Source: Diadophis punctatus similis (taxonomy: Eukaryota; Chordata; Lepidosauria; Squamata; Dipsadidae). From it: 64,000 nucleotides of DNA. The translations under genes were made by a program, and so were the position numbers. Every line of letters begins with the position of its first letter. Position 1 is the stretch's first letter. Where the stretch lies: contig JALIGW010000002.1 of NCBI GenBank assembly GCA_023053685.1, positions 252,105,239 through 252,169,238 on the forward strand. Reading direction: 5' to 3'. Below the pieces are notes generated by a model, which saw nothing but the letters and a program-made list of their open reading frames with translations, was not told the DNA's origin and made no database searches. Below are positions 1 through 12,062 of the stretch, one piece after another.

Positions 1-372
1 AGACACAAATGTTTCAAGAAGCCAACAAGAAGTAACAGTACTGCTTCACACTATGCCAGTGAGACCACGCACAGAATGCTGTGTCCAGTTTATTTATTTA
101 TTTATTTGTGAGATTTATATACCGCCTCACAGTGCAAGCACTCTCTAAGCAGTTTACACCAGTAAGCAATGTATATTTATATTGCCCCCAACAATCTGGG
201 TCCTCATTTTACCTACTTCGGAAGGATGGAAGGCTGAGTCAACCTTGAGCCGGTGAGATCTGAACCGCTGACCTTCGGATCACAGTCAGCTAAAGTGGCC
301 TGCAGTTCTTGTCACCACAAAATAAAAAATGTTGAGATTATGGAAAAGGTGCAAAGAACAGCAACTAAGAGA
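1..372 (+). mobile_element. CR1 LINE ORF2 3' fragment, split by a SINE
   Basis: Conceptual peptides VRPRTECCVQF before the SINE and HHKIKNVEIMEKVQRTATKR after it match the CR1 ORF2 C-terminal stretch that is intact at about 50.1-50.2 kb in this window. The SINE at 88-307 lies between the codons for QF and the following SPHH, with a short cagtt(t/c) duplication. It is a dead, 5'-truncated copy. Confidence 0.8.
88..307 (-). mobile_element. tRNA-derived SINE, minus strand, 5' truncated
   Basis: It is the reverse complement of the SINE seen whole at 5448-5699: AATAAATA tail, the block giving GGCGGTATATAAATCTCACA, the ATGAGGACCCAGATTGTTGGGGGC core, and the region around the B box. The tRNA-like 5' 20-30 bases are missing. 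Confidence 0.85.
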
Positions 373-449
373 GCGGTTCTCAACCTGTGGGTCATGACCC
401 CTTTGTGGGTCGAACGACCGTTTCACAGGGGTCGCCTAAGACCTTAGAC
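371..449 (+). mobile_element. Extra left-end copy of a hAT element
   Basis: The sequence beginning gcggttctcaacctg is a second copy of the left end of the hAT that starts at 450, down to the shared accttagac. The two left ends lie head to tail about 79 bases apart, so the terminal region is tandemly duplicated. Confidence 0.75.
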
Positions 450-1099
450 CAGCGGTTCTCAACCTGGGGCTCGCGACCCCTTTGGGGGTCTAACAACCGT
501 TTCACAGGGGTTGCCTAAGACCTTAGACTCTATTTATTACCCTGGCTTCTGGTGCTTGTGGTTGAAACTGTCATACAGCAGCGAAACAATCCCTGGAAAC
601 AAATCCTCCTTGCGTTAAAGGGACTCTCCTGCCCTGAAGGACTCATCCAAGCAACCTACGGGTTGCCCGCAGGCGAGTTTCAGGTGTTTGGGTCACACGG
701 AAAGACAAAGGTGCTTCTGTTTGCATCTCAGCCTCTTGGGTGCCTCCTCGCCCCGCCCCCGAATTGGCCTGTAAGAAAGCACTTGGCCAATGGAGCCGAG
801 CAGGGCAAAGGCGCCCCTCCCTCCCTTTGACCAGATATGTACTGTAACTATTGCACATGCCATCTCCGGGCCATCTCCGGGCTTGGGTGTGGTGCGTGCA
901 CGATAGCCTGCCTGGGCTGCCGAAGGAGGCGATGCACTTCTTAAAGAAGTGCAAAACCTCAACAGGTGGCTGGAGCTTCGTGAAGGCGAGATAAGGTTGC
1001 CTTTTAGCGGAGCTGGTGGTCAGGCTGAGCAGCATTAGAGGCGCTCAGAGGAGAGCACGTAAAGGGGAGCCCGTGAGGAATTCTTTCCCTAATTGTTTT

Positions 1100-1285
1100 T
1101 GTTATGTTTCAGGAAACTGGAGAAGTTTTCAATCCAGTCCGACAGGGAACTTGAATAGGTAAATTCTGATTGGCTCCCTATTTAAATCCCTGCCACAATC
1201 TAAGCTTTGCTGATGTTTGCTCACTGTCATCTAATAAAGAGCTGAAGTCACTAGCCTCGCCTACTGTCTCTGTTGGGACTTAACA
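1100..1285 (+). mobile_element. Short solo LTR (186 bp)
   Basis: It starts TGTTA and ends TAACA, and is flanked on both sides by the 5-base repeat gtttt (1095-1099 and 1286-1290). Inside are an inverted CCAAT (attgg, 1169-1173), a TATA-like tatttaaat (about 1180-1188) and AATAAA (1233-1238) in the order expected of an LTR promoter and poly(A) signal. No second LTR or internal coding region is next to it. It is unusually short for an LTR; the family is not identified. Confidence 0.7.
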
Positions 1286-1327
1286 GTTTTTGCTCTGAAT
1301 TAACTCTGATCTGATCTAAGTGTCCCT

Positions 1328-1630
1328 GTGCCTGTCGCATGTCTGTCGCAGTCGCGGGCAGCGAGAACTGATTTCTCTACAATGCCAGTTACAAAATTCT
1401 GGATCAAGTGTTTGCAGTCATATCCTGTTCTGTCTGAGATTGTGTTGCGCCTTCTTCTTCCATTTCCAACAACGTATCTTTGTGAAACAGGGTTTTCCAG
1501 CTTGTTGGTTATCAAGTCTAAATACAGAAATAGACTTGTTGTGGAAGATGATATTCATTGTGCTCTTGCAAAGACTGGCCCGAGAATTTCTGATCTGGTG
1601 AGAAAGAAGCAATCTCAATCTTCGCACTGA
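1328..1630 (+). pseudogene. hAT transposase C-terminal fragment
   Basis: This open frame of about 100 codons ends in a region of the hAT C-terminal dimerisation domain: LPFPTTYLCETGFSSL, then YRNRLVVEDDIHCAL, ending ISDLVRKKQSQSSH. The layout is that of the ZBED/Charlie-type hAT C-terminus (FPTTxLCExGFS, then KxRxRL.VEDDLRxAL). The N-terminal BED finger and catalytic region are gone, so it cannot encode a working transposase. The ATG is probably fortuitous. Its position inside the hAT at 450-1991 shows that the copy descends from an autonomous element. Confidence 0.8.
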
Positions 1631-2039
1631 CGTTGGCTTTTTACGCATACTGTCGCAAACTGTAGCAATGTAGTTTACTGTTGTTATATTAAGACTGTTA
1701 CCCATGCTACACCATGCTTCAAGACAAAATTTCATTCATTTGTAATTAGAAATAAATATTTTACAATATATAATTACATATTGTTTTTGTGATTAATCAC
1801 TATGCTTCAATTATGTTCAAATTGTAACAATGAAAAAAGATCCTGCATATTAGATATTTACATTACGATTCATAACAGTAGCAAAATTGCAGTTATGAAG
1901 TAGCAACAAAAATAATTTTATGGTTGGGGATCACCACAACATGAGGAACTATATTAAGGGGTCGCGGCATTAGAAAGGTTGAGAACCACTGCTTTAGAGG
2001 AAGAAAACAAGAAAACAAAATTTGCCTCTGCCTTCCAGC

Positions 2040-2478
2040 ATCCATCCGGTATTCATCTGGCCAGCATCCTTGCAGCAAAGAGCAAACAGCCTGGTCAGCT
2101 TCAGCACATTATCGCAACCCCAACACATGGCTCATCAGGGCTCCGCCTCCGCTCCATTGTGCCCACCACTGGTCAACTGAGCTGAGCTGCTGCCGCCACC
2201 AGGGAACACTGGAGCCTTCACTGCTGAGCAGCTGATTGGCAGTTGGATCGGCCTCCTGGAATACTGCCGATCAGCTGTTGTAGGCGGCGGGGATCACTGC
2301 CACCACCTATCACCGCCACCGGTTCGCCGATGCCCGTTCGGCACCTGTTCACCACCGTTCACCACCGCTGCACCAACCCCCTCCCCCCACTACAATATTC
2401 ACTCTATAAGGCGCACAGACATTTCCAGCCACTTTTGGGGGGGGAAGTGCATCTTATCGTGGAAAAAATATAGTAATT
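2040..2478. mobile_element. Decayed copy of a tataagacgcacc-type element
   Basis: It shares tattcatctggc.agc and ggtcagcttcagcacatt with the better copies at 45481 and 57935. It ends in a decayed terminus: ctataaggcgcac near 2405-2416, then a G run and aagtgcatcttatcgtgg. The left terminus is not visible. The middle (2160-2390) is a CACC-rich low-complexity stretch. Confidence 0.5.
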
Positions 2479-2479
2479 G

Positions 2480-2560
2480 TAATTTTTTTATATTGTTGTG
2501 AGCCACCCAGGGTCATTGAGAATTGGGTGGTATATCAATTTTGTAAATTATTACTAATAT
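2480..2560 (+). repeat. SINE/LINE-like 3' tail
   Basis: The run gttgtgagccacccagg then attgggtggtatatcaattttgtaaat resembles the 3' end common to several reptile retroposons. No head is visible. Bases 2560-2715 show nothing I recognise. Confidence 0.4.
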
Positions 2561-2929
2561 TAAGTCCTCCTCTAGGGCTGTCTCAAAGGTAGTAACAAAG
2601 ATTGATAGACTGTTGGACAGACAGTTTTTAGAGACATCTGGAGAAATTGTCAGTTCATTTATGCTCTGCTCCTATACAAAAGTCAAGCCCCATAGCAGTT
2701 GGGGACTTTACATGTCTTTAATCCAGCGGTTCCCAACCTGGGGATCGTGACCCCTTTGGGGGTCGAACGACCGTTTCCCAGGGGTCGCCTAACACCATTG
2801 GAAAAGAGAAATTTCCCATGGTGTTAGGAACCGAACACTGTAATAGACCTCCAGACCATTAGAGAATGGTGTTAGCCGCCTCTCTCTCTCTCTTTCTCTC
2901 TCACTCCCTGACCTTCCCCAACACTTTTG

Positions 2930-3900
2930 TAGTATGAGAAAGCGGAGAGAAGAGCTAAACCTTGTCTCAGCTTCGCATCAGGTCTTGTGCGCGAGATCTC
3001 GGATAGCCCTTTTTTTTATTCTCCTCCTCCTTTTCCGGGAGCGGAATTAAATCCGTCCACCCCTTAGTTGCACACCCCTACCCCAGAGTGCCCAAGGGAG
3101 GGGAAATGGGCGTGGCCAAAGGCATGGAAGAGAAACGTACAGAAACTTTATTAGGAGACTTTGACCGACTCAGCGCTAAGTGCTTTTATTTTTCCGCTTT
3201 GCACGTACAGCCATGCCCCCTCCTCCCCCTGTTGTCGGGCTTGCTCTCGATTGGAACCTTCCTCCACAACTCTTGTCGGGTGGGCAGGTTCAAAATCAAC
3301 AAGCGACAGCCAAGGCGGCGCTCTCGTTCCTTTTTTTTTTTTTTTTTTGCAGAAGGCCTCCTTTCCCCCCTCCTCCCTGGCCGCTACTGGTGTGAGGAGG
3401 AGGAGGAGGCGGTAGCGGAGGCGGCTTCACGTGTGCGAGCGCAGTCCCGGCTCCCTCCTTCACTCCACCCCGTTGTAGGATCGATCCCCAGAGCAGGGCA
3501 GGGCCGGTGTAAGATGGAGGGTTTAATGCTGACTGAAACGGAGCAGCGCTATTACTCCGACCTGTTCTCCTACTGAGACACGGAGAGCACCAAGAAAGGG
3601 AGCTAGGGCCGTGCTCGCACGTGCGAAGCCGCCTCCTCCTCACGTGAGAGTGAGGAGCAGCGAGGCCGAAGAGAGAGGGGGGCGGGGGTGCAAAGCCAAA
3701 GCGGCTGGCCAGCCGGCCTCCCCGTCCTGAAGGCGGACGACGGCGCCATCCCTCCCCCGCGCTCTCTCTGAGGAGGCAGCAGCAATCGAGTTTTCCTCAC
3801 TGCAAGGGACATAGCAGGCCGGGCGCATCCTTAGTGGTTGCGAGTGCGAGGGTGATGGTTTTAAAACGCCTTTCATCCATGGAAATGAGCCTTGCCGAAG
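2930..3900 (+). promoter_or_regulatory. CpG-rich promoter-like region captured with REPS1-like exon 1
   Basis: A GC- and CpG-rich stretch surrounds the REPS1-like start codon at 3514, in contrast with the AT-rich sequence on either side. It holds purine/pyrimidine tracts, a T run at about 3332-3348 and (GAG)n near 3396-3410. Its position fits a 5' UTR and first intron start of a housekeeping-type promoter. Whether it still drives transcription cannot be told from sequence. Confidence 0.45.
3514..3597 (+). pseudogene. REPS1: REPS1-like first coding exon (captured fragment)
   Basis: From the ATG at 3514 the frame reads [20 protein letters not shown], then a TGA stop at 3574-3576, then DTESTKK. 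From memory this matches the start of vertebrate REPS1, which begins [20 protein letters not shown] and continues CDIESTKK. REPS1 is a RALBP1-associated EH-domain adaptor in endocytosis. The stop replaces the expected cysteine (TGC to TGA). After the last lysine the sequence is GGGAGC where a GTGAGC-like splice donor would be expected, so the donor looks lost too. Flanking non-coding DNA is present on both sides, so this is a genomic DNA capture, not a processed copy. No further REPS1 exons are visible. It lies inside the hAT at 2724-8715. REPS2 or another paralogue is possible, but the YYSDLFSY and ESTKK words favour REPS1. Confidence 0.7.
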
Positions 3901-4604
3901 TACAGTAATTTAGGAGGGGGGGAACCTAGCTCCTACGGAGATCGTAGGTATGACTCACAGGGACAGGTGAGAGAAAATTAGCCACCTGCGGGGTGACGCT
4001 TTTAAAAGGCAGCCAGCCAACTTTCCTTCACGTGGAGCAGGTAAACGAAGGAATCCCGAGGGTAGGAGAAGGAAAGAAAGCAGGTGGATTGAATCGGTAG
4101 GAGGATGAATGCCGGTGGGGGAGAACTGAGAAGCTTCCAGGGGGGTGTTTATTGAGGGGGGAGGAAATAAAGCTTGAGAGGAGCAGGAAATAAAGAGAAG
4201 ATGGAAGGCAAAGGGCAGAAAAATGGTTGTAATAAAATGTTTAATAGAGGAAGTGGGTTTATTATATGAAGAGAGATGAGAAGGGAACCTAGGATTTGTG
4301 GATCAGAGAACTTGGATTAGGGATAATGAAGAAAAAGAGTGCAGGTAGTCTGATCTCCTCTTTCTCTTCTCCGCTCTTGAAAGGGCCCGAAAGGGAGGCG
4401 GCTGTGGGGTGTGTGTGTGTGATGGAGGCGCGGTGAGGCGAGATTTGGGAGGCAAGTAGCCGCCGAGCCAGCCCGAGCTCACTCCGCATCCCTCGCGCAA
4501 TCCCAGGTTTGATCGTGGAGTGGGGAAAGTGGAAGGGGTGGGGCAGGGGCGGAGGGCTAGGAAATGTGTGTCATATGTGTGAATGGAGGGAGGAGATGGG
4601 GAGA

Positions 4605-4972
4605 AGCCGCGGAAGGAAGGAAGGAAGGAAGGAAGGAAGGAAGGAAGGAAGGGAAGGAAGGATGGGAAGGAAGGATGGGTGGGTGGGTGGGTGGAAAGGG
4701 AAGGATGGATGGATGGATGGAAAGGAAAGGAAGAAGCATGGAAAGAGAAGGAAGGAAGGATGGGAAGGATGGGTGGGTGGGTGAGTGGAAAGGGAAGGAA
4801 GGATGGATGGATGGATGGATGGAAAGGAAGGAAGGAAGGAAGAAGCCTGGAAAGAGAAGGAAGGAAGGATGGGAAGGGAAGGAAGGATGGGTGGGTGAGT
4901 GGAAAGGGAAGGATGGATGGATGGATGGAAAGGAAAGAAGGAAGGAAGGAGAAGCATGGAAAGAGAAGGATG
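4605..4972 (+). repeat. GGAA/GGAT/GGGT microsatellite
   Basis: Tandem ggaa, ggat and gggt tetramers occur in repeated blocks of about 110 bases (gaaggaagg, then atgggtgggtgag, then ggatggatgg, then aggaaag). The open frames across it on both strands are repeat translation, not genes. The L1 that follows split this array. Confidence 0.9.
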
Positions 4973-5447
4973 GGGACTTCCGGTGGCACTGCGAGCCTCG
5001 CTGGTGCTCTTTATGAGCGTCTGATTCCAGGCTCCGTTAAAGCCGCCAGATTAGGCACATCAGCTGTCTGGCAGCTTGGAAACTCCCTCCCCAGGCAAAG
5101 GGAGGGGAGAAGAGCAGATGGGCCAAGGTAGAGCCCCCCAAGTACCCCAGAAGAAGTTCTGGGGTGCGAAGGGCGAGGGCTCCCTAGAAGCCTGTCAACA
5201 GCTCCGGACCTGGAATGCCTCCGCTTTTCTTTATAAGCGGAGCAAGAAGTCGCGACCATCTCTGCTGGCAACAAATGGATTCTAACATGTTAAACAATGT
5301 AGCAGACGGAACATACCAGGAGAATTCAACTGCAAGTATTCTAACCTAACTCTAACTTAACTCCGGAGCTCTTTGTATTTTTTGGAAGTAACAAAGTAGC
5401 TAATATGCAAAAGATGGTGCTCGGAATCTGAAAGGGCATGGAAAATG

Positions 5448-5699
5448 AGCCGAGGTGGCGCAGTGGTTAGAGGCAGGTACTGCAGGCCACTTTAGCTGAC
5501 ACTGATCCGCAGGTCAGCGGTTCAAATCTCATCGGCTCAAGGTTGACTCAGCCTTCCATCCTTCCGAGGTAGGTAAAATGAGGACCCAGATTGTTGGGGG
5601 CAATGTAAATATACATTGCTTACTGGTGTAAACCGCTTAGAGAGTGCTTGCACTGTGAGGCGGTATATAAATCTCACAAAATAAATAAATAAATAAATA
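5448..5699 (+). mobile_element. tRNA-derived SINE, complete
   Basis: It begins GAGCCGAGGTGGCGCAGTGG with an A-box-like start, has the B-box-like GGTTCAAATC, the GACTCAGCCTTCCATCC and ATGAGGACCCAGATTG core, and an (AATA)n tail. It inserted into the 5' region of the L1. This is the best copy of the type with a tail ending TATAAATCTCAC. Confidence 0.9.
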
Positions 5700-5841
5700 C
5701 AGTGAAAGCTAGCGAAAGCTAGTGAGAGTTCTGTTTGCTGATAGACGCTTGTAAGAAACCTTCTGATTTTTTACTTTTTACTTTGATAAACTTTGTTTTT
5801 TGGCTTTTTGATAATATACAAAAAATTAATACAAACTGAAG

Positions 5842-6797
5842 ATGGCTTTAAAACTGGCAAAGACTGTTCCTTTTAAAGGAATAGGAAGAGTTGAAAGTAT
5901 CCCCACTCATATTGTTAATTTGCAAGATTTTGCCCCTCCAACACAGACTTTAATGCCTGAAAAGTGGCAGCAAGCCATGAAAGATATGCAGAAAGAAATT
6001 GCCTCTGTGGTTAATGAAAAAATTAAAGAAATTAATGGAAAAATTAATGAAAAAATACAAGCTGTCTCAGAGGAGTTTTCATCTCACTCAACAAACTAGT
6101 ATCTGTATTTAAAGCTGTGGCAGTTAATATGGAATTATTGGAAAAAGATGTGGCTGAAATTAAACAAACTACGGTGACTTTGGGTGAAAAAGTGGTTGAG
6201 ATTCAGAACAAAATTGAAGGAACTGAGGCAGATTTAACAATGATTCAGTATAATGATATGGAATTTGCTCTAAGAATAAGAGGGGTAAAAGAAAAAAAAC
6301 AAGAGAATCTAAAAGAAAAGATATTGGAAGCATTTGTGCAGATCTTGGGGGGAACAAAAGCAGAATTGGGCTGTCAGATTGATAAAATATATCGAGTTAA
6401 TTCGTGGATTGCCAGACAGAAACATTTGCCAAGAGACATTGTAATATACTTTACCACAAGGACATTGCGAAATCGAATTATACAGGCGACTTTTAAAAAC
6501 AAACTTAAGGTGGATGAACAAGAGGTTTTGACATTTAAGGAAATTCCTCCAAAAATACTGAAAGCACGCAAGGATTATGCCTTTCTGGTGGCAGAATTGA
6601 AAGACCAACAGATAAGATATAAATGGGAAATCCCAGCTGGACTAGTGGTTACGTATATGGGAGAAAGATACAGACTCAATACGATTTGTAAAGCAAAAGA
6701 TTTTTTTGCCAACGTGTTAAAGGCTGGGAGACCAAAATCCCAAAAGGCAAAAGAAATGAGGAAGTTAAAAAAGAGGAAAAAGATTTGTGGATGGTAG
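5842..6797 (+). pseudogene. L1 ORF1 RNA-binding protein, frameshifted
   Basis: The N-terminal part (5842-6099) begins MALKLAKTVPFKG and ends in a K/E-rich coiled-coil-like stretch. A frame change near 6090-6117 leads to a second frame (6117-6797). This has a coiled coil (VAEIKQTTVTLGEKVVEIQNK), an RRM-like part (ALRIRGVKEKKQENLKEKIL) and the C-terminal domain (PRDIVIYFTTRTLRNRI, then AGLVVTYMGERYRLNT). These are the parts of L1 ORF1, a trimeric RNA-binding chaperone of the L1 particle. Rejoining would need one frame change, so it is recently dead. A third short frame to 7009 (SSQEETKDPRQREVIV...) may be the decayed end of ORF1 or the inter-ORF spacer. Confidence 0.85.
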
Positions 6798-7000
6798 ATC
6801 AGAGAGGAAATTTGAGCAGTCAAGAAGAAACAAAGGACCCAAGACAGAGAGAAGTAATTGTTGAAAGTGAAGAAGAATTAAATCATCAACTTCATCAACT
6901 TCAGTCGCTAACTCTTCAAAGCGAAGAATTAGATCAACATAATTTCAGATGCCAACTTAAAGAATTATTGATGGTTCTAGGCTTGAAGGAGAGAGAAATT

Positions 7001-7985
7001 AAAAACTGATGTTTTAGTAATAGTAGGATAATTTAAAACAAATAAGATATAAAAGTCAAGTGCATATATAAAGGTTGCATAAGGTTAGAGAAATTAGATT
7101 ATAAGATTAAGTTTGTATTATAGGGATTTTTTTTATTTTCCTCTTGTGGGGAATAAACATAGACTGTAATGTAATGCAATAGAGATTAAATTGGTTTTAA
7201 AGAATAAGATTAAATTAATATTATAGGTTGGGGAATAAGTATAGAATGTATCGTAATGTAATAAAGATTAAATTGGTTGTAATGTAATAGAGATTAAGTG
7301 AATGTGAAGATTTGATGTATTTTTACATATGGTTTAAGTTGGTTTTGAACTTAACAATTGCTGCCAGGTTGCTGGTGGCATAATACTGGAAGAGGAAGAT
7401 TCATCTATTATTCAAAAGTGAATATTAAGAGATGCGCATTTGGCGGGAAATTTTTTTTTATTATTAAAAACTGATGTTTTAGTAACAGTAGGATAATTTA
7501 AAACGAATAAGATAGAAAACTTAAATGCATATATAAAGGTTGTATAAGGCTAGAGAAATTAGATTATAAGATTATGTTTGTATTATAGGGATTTTTTTTT
7601 CTTTTTTCTCTTCCTCTTTACTTGGGGGGGAATAAATATGGATTGTAATGTAATGTAATAGAGATTAAATTGGTGTTAAAGAATAAGATTGAATTAATAT
7701 TATAGGTTGGGGAATAAGTACAGAATGTAATGTGATGTAATAGAGATTAAATTGGTTTTAAAGAATAAGATTAAATTTATATTATAGGTTTGGAATAAGT
7801 ATAGATTGCAATGTAATGTAATAGAGATTAAGTGAAGGTGAAGATGTTAGGTATTTTTACATATCGGTTAAGTTGGTTTTGAATTTAATAATTAATGCCA
7901 GGTTGCTGGTGGCATAATACTGGAAGAGGAAGATTCATCTATTATTCAAAAGTGAACATTAAAAGATGCACATTTGGCAGAGATG
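7001..7985 (+). repeat. Direct duplication of about 0.45-0.5 kb inside the L1
   Basis: Copy one (about 7001-7450) and copy two (about 7466-7985) both start aaaaactgatgttttagta. Both pass through tgccaggttgctggtggca and end in the decayed ORF2 C-terminus (ggaagaggaagattcatc). Within them the motif taatgtaatagagattaa recurs several times. Copy two continues into the L1 3' end. Confidence 0.8.
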
Positions 7986-8362
7986 GCAAAAATTTCAGAA
8001 CATTTTAAAGACTACTCAAATGATATATTTGGTAATGAAAAAGACGGACTGACTATATTCAAATCAAGTATCAGACTAAGAAGATCCAAACAGACTATGA
8101 AGGACATACTTTAATTTTTAGCTTTTTGTTTAATTTATAGTTTAAGGAGTTAAGACCTAAAGATATTTGGAAGTTAACAATTTGTTAGCCTATTTTAGTT
8201 TTATATTTGTGTATATTATATTATACCCTGTGTATGTTTTGGGAAGTCGGGGGAGGGGGACATGGGGGGAGGGATTGGGTGGGAGGGGGGAGAAAAAAAG
8301 AAAAAATGTTTGTACTTTGTACGCATAAAACTTTTTCAATTAAAAAAAAGAAAAGAAAGAGC

Positions 8363-8455
8363 AGGATGGATGGATGGGAAGGGAAGGAAGGATGGGTGGG
8401 TGAGTGGAAAGGGATGGATGGATGGATGGAAAGGAAGGCAGGAAGGAAGGAAATT
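8363..8455 (+). repeat. GGAT/GGAA microsatellite, far side of the L1 insertion
   Basis: It has the same tetramer mix and block order as 4605-4972 and continues it after the L1 (gggtgggtgagtggaaag, then ggatggatgg). Confidence 0.85.
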
Positions 8456-8819
8456 TCATTTATTTGTAATTAGAAATAAATATTTTACAATATATAATTA
8501 CATATTGTTTTTGTGATTAATCACTATGCTTTAATTATGTTCAATTTGTAACAATGAAAATACATCCTGCATATTAGATATTTACATTACCATTCATAAC
8601 AGTAGCAAAATTAGAGTTATGAAGTGGCAACGAAAATAATTTTATGGTTGGGAGTCACCACAACATGAGGAACTATATTGAGGGGTCGCGGCATTAGAAA
8701 GGTTGGGAACCACTGCTTTAATCTCTACATTCTTGAATTGAGACTATTTGTGCCAGAAAGTAAATCTCCCTTTGTCTGGAATAGCTGTTTTGAATGCAAA
8801 GTCAAAAAGTGCTTCTTGA

Positions 8820-8945
8820 GCCTGTGTCAAATGCCCACCATGACAATGCCTACACCCACTCTCCCACCCCACCACCCCCAGCCCTCCGAGGTCAAACACA
8901 ATCCTGATGCGGCCCTCAATGAAATTGAATTTCACACCCCGGTAA
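8820..8945 (+). mobile_element. Right-end fragment of a second hAT type
   Basis: The run gaggtcaaacacaatcctgatgcggccctcaatgaaattgaatttcacacccc resembles the right end of hAT elements that begin caggtgtcaaa (compare 24045). The left end was not found. Confidence 0.45.
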
Positions 8946-8947
8946 AG

Positions 8948-9022
8948 GATCTGCTGCTTGAGTAGGGGATTGGAGTAGATGACATACAAAGTTCCTTCCA
9001 TCTCATCTCATCATCTCATATT
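8948..9022 (+). mobile_element. CR1 LINE 3' tail downstream of gene A
   Basis: The run tgcttgagtaggggattggagtagatgacatacaaag is the CR1 3' UTR, ending in short ctcatctcat repeats before cctcatgtttgatactaag. The same tail sits at the matching place 3' of genes C (about 38250) and D (about 58910), so it predates the duplication of these genes. Confidence 0.75.
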
Positions 9023-9150
9023 CCTCATGTTTGATACTAAGACAAGTTTCACTAAAAAGAACCATGCAAGTAATGAAATGTTTAATTGTTCAGCTGGGTT
9101 TCCAATGAGACAATAACAAAAATTCAAGATTCCTCTACAAACATCAAATG

Positions 9151-11650
<2,500 letters not shown>

Positions 11651-12062
11651 CATAGGAGTCCTGTTCTGAGTAACGCTTTTGTCACACTTCAAACATTTGT
11701 ATGTGTTTTCAAGAGGTGGCTCCTCTTGTGCATAATTGGCTGTGATCTGCAATCTGTTTTTCCCCCCAAAATAGGCAGTCTTTGGGGGTTTTCCAACACT
11801 GATATTCTTGGATTCATGAGGTGGCCAAAAATATTTCTGATCCCTTATGTGATGGATGCTTTGATTCAAGACACTCTTCCTTTCTCAACAGCTTTCATCA
11901 ATGTCTTTGGCTATTCAAGGGATATTTTTATTTCCCACTTTTTCTGAATTTGGTAATTATATGTTTTTATCTTTTCATGCAGTATTTTCTTCAGTTCCAC
12001 ATAATCTATTTTTTTCACTTGGAAACCCTGTTCCTGTTATTCTCTCCTTTGTCTCCCTCCAT
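11651..12062 (-). other. 5' (non-finger) part of the last exon, gene A
   Basis: On the minus strand the acceptor TTTCCTCAGCAG is followed by ATGGAGGGAGACAAAGG. The same acceptor and GAGACAAGGGAGAGAATAAC block occurs in B, C, D and E. In all copies this 400-base stretch has stops in the frames tested, so it is more likely 5' UTR than protein. It corresponds to the linker between the N-terminal exon and the fingers in related genes. Confidence 0.6.

Larger units (their letters stand above)
450..1991 (+). mobile_element. hAT (Charlie-like) DNA transposon, internally rearranged
   Basis: The left terminus cagcggttctcaacct and right terminus aggttgagaaccactg are inverted repeats. The flanking 8 bases are ccttagac (442-449) and ctttagag (1992-1999), an imperfect hAT-size target duplication. 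The AT-rich right 265 bases (about 1728-1991) are shared with the element ending at 8715. Inside are a remnant of the transposase C-terminus and a solo LTR at 1100-1285. About 540-1095 holds unclassified sequence with no convincing gene. Confidence 0.85.
4973..8348 (+). mobile_element. L1 LINE lacking most of ORF2 (half-L1-like)
   Basis: The 5' UTR starts ggggacttccggtggc. ORF1 follows at 5842-6797. Then comes AT-rich sequence and a decayed ORF2 C-terminus near 7890-8110 (words like SSIIQK, AHLAEMAKIS in shifting frames), and a 3' UTR ending gtacgcataaaactttttcaatt plus A-rich tail. The endonuclease and reverse transcriptase parts of ORF2 are absent. The target duplication is aaagagaaggatgg before and aaagagcaggatgg after (13 of 14 bases), both inside the microsatellite. 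A SINE sits in its 5' region. Confidence 0.8.
2724..8715 (+). mobile_element. Large non-autonomous hAT carrying host sequence
   Basis: The left end cagcggttcccaacctgggg and right end ggttgggaaccactg are inverted repeats of the same family as 450-1991. The flanking 8 bases are identical on both sides: ctttaatc at 2716-2723 and 8716-8723. The right 265 bases (about 8451-8715) match the right end of the first element. Between the ends lie a CpG-rich REPS1-like exon-1 region (about 2930-4560), a GGAA/GGAT microsatellite and an L1 inserted into that microsatellite. Without the L1 the element is about 2.6 kb. No transposase sequence is visible, so it would have needed help to move. Confidence 0.8.

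Noticed and set aside
1100..1285. Part of an intact endogenous retrovirus
   Set aside because: No gag, pol or env frame and no partner LTR nearby; the flanks are hAT sequence. The same holds for the LTRs at 17218 and 35986.
3088..3576. A 162-codon ORF reading into the REPS1-like start
   Set aside because: The part before 3514 has low-complexity F, E and R runs from homopolymers and GAG repeats. Only the last 20 residues look like real protein, and the frame is fortuitously open upstream.
4303..5131. Long proline/serine- or glycine/lysine-rich ORFs in all frames
   Set aside because: Translation of the GGAA/GGAT microsatellite, which lacks stops on either strand.
5448..5530. A functional tRNA gene
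   Set aside because: The A- and B-box-like words belong to a repeated SINE with a non-tRNA 3' half; no clover-leaf acceptor pairing.
2714..8723. Two unrelated hAT ends brought together by chance
   Set aside because: The 8-base flanks are identical (ctttaatc) and the two ends match one family, so a single insertion is simpler. Some doubt remains because hAT targets share the word CTTTA.
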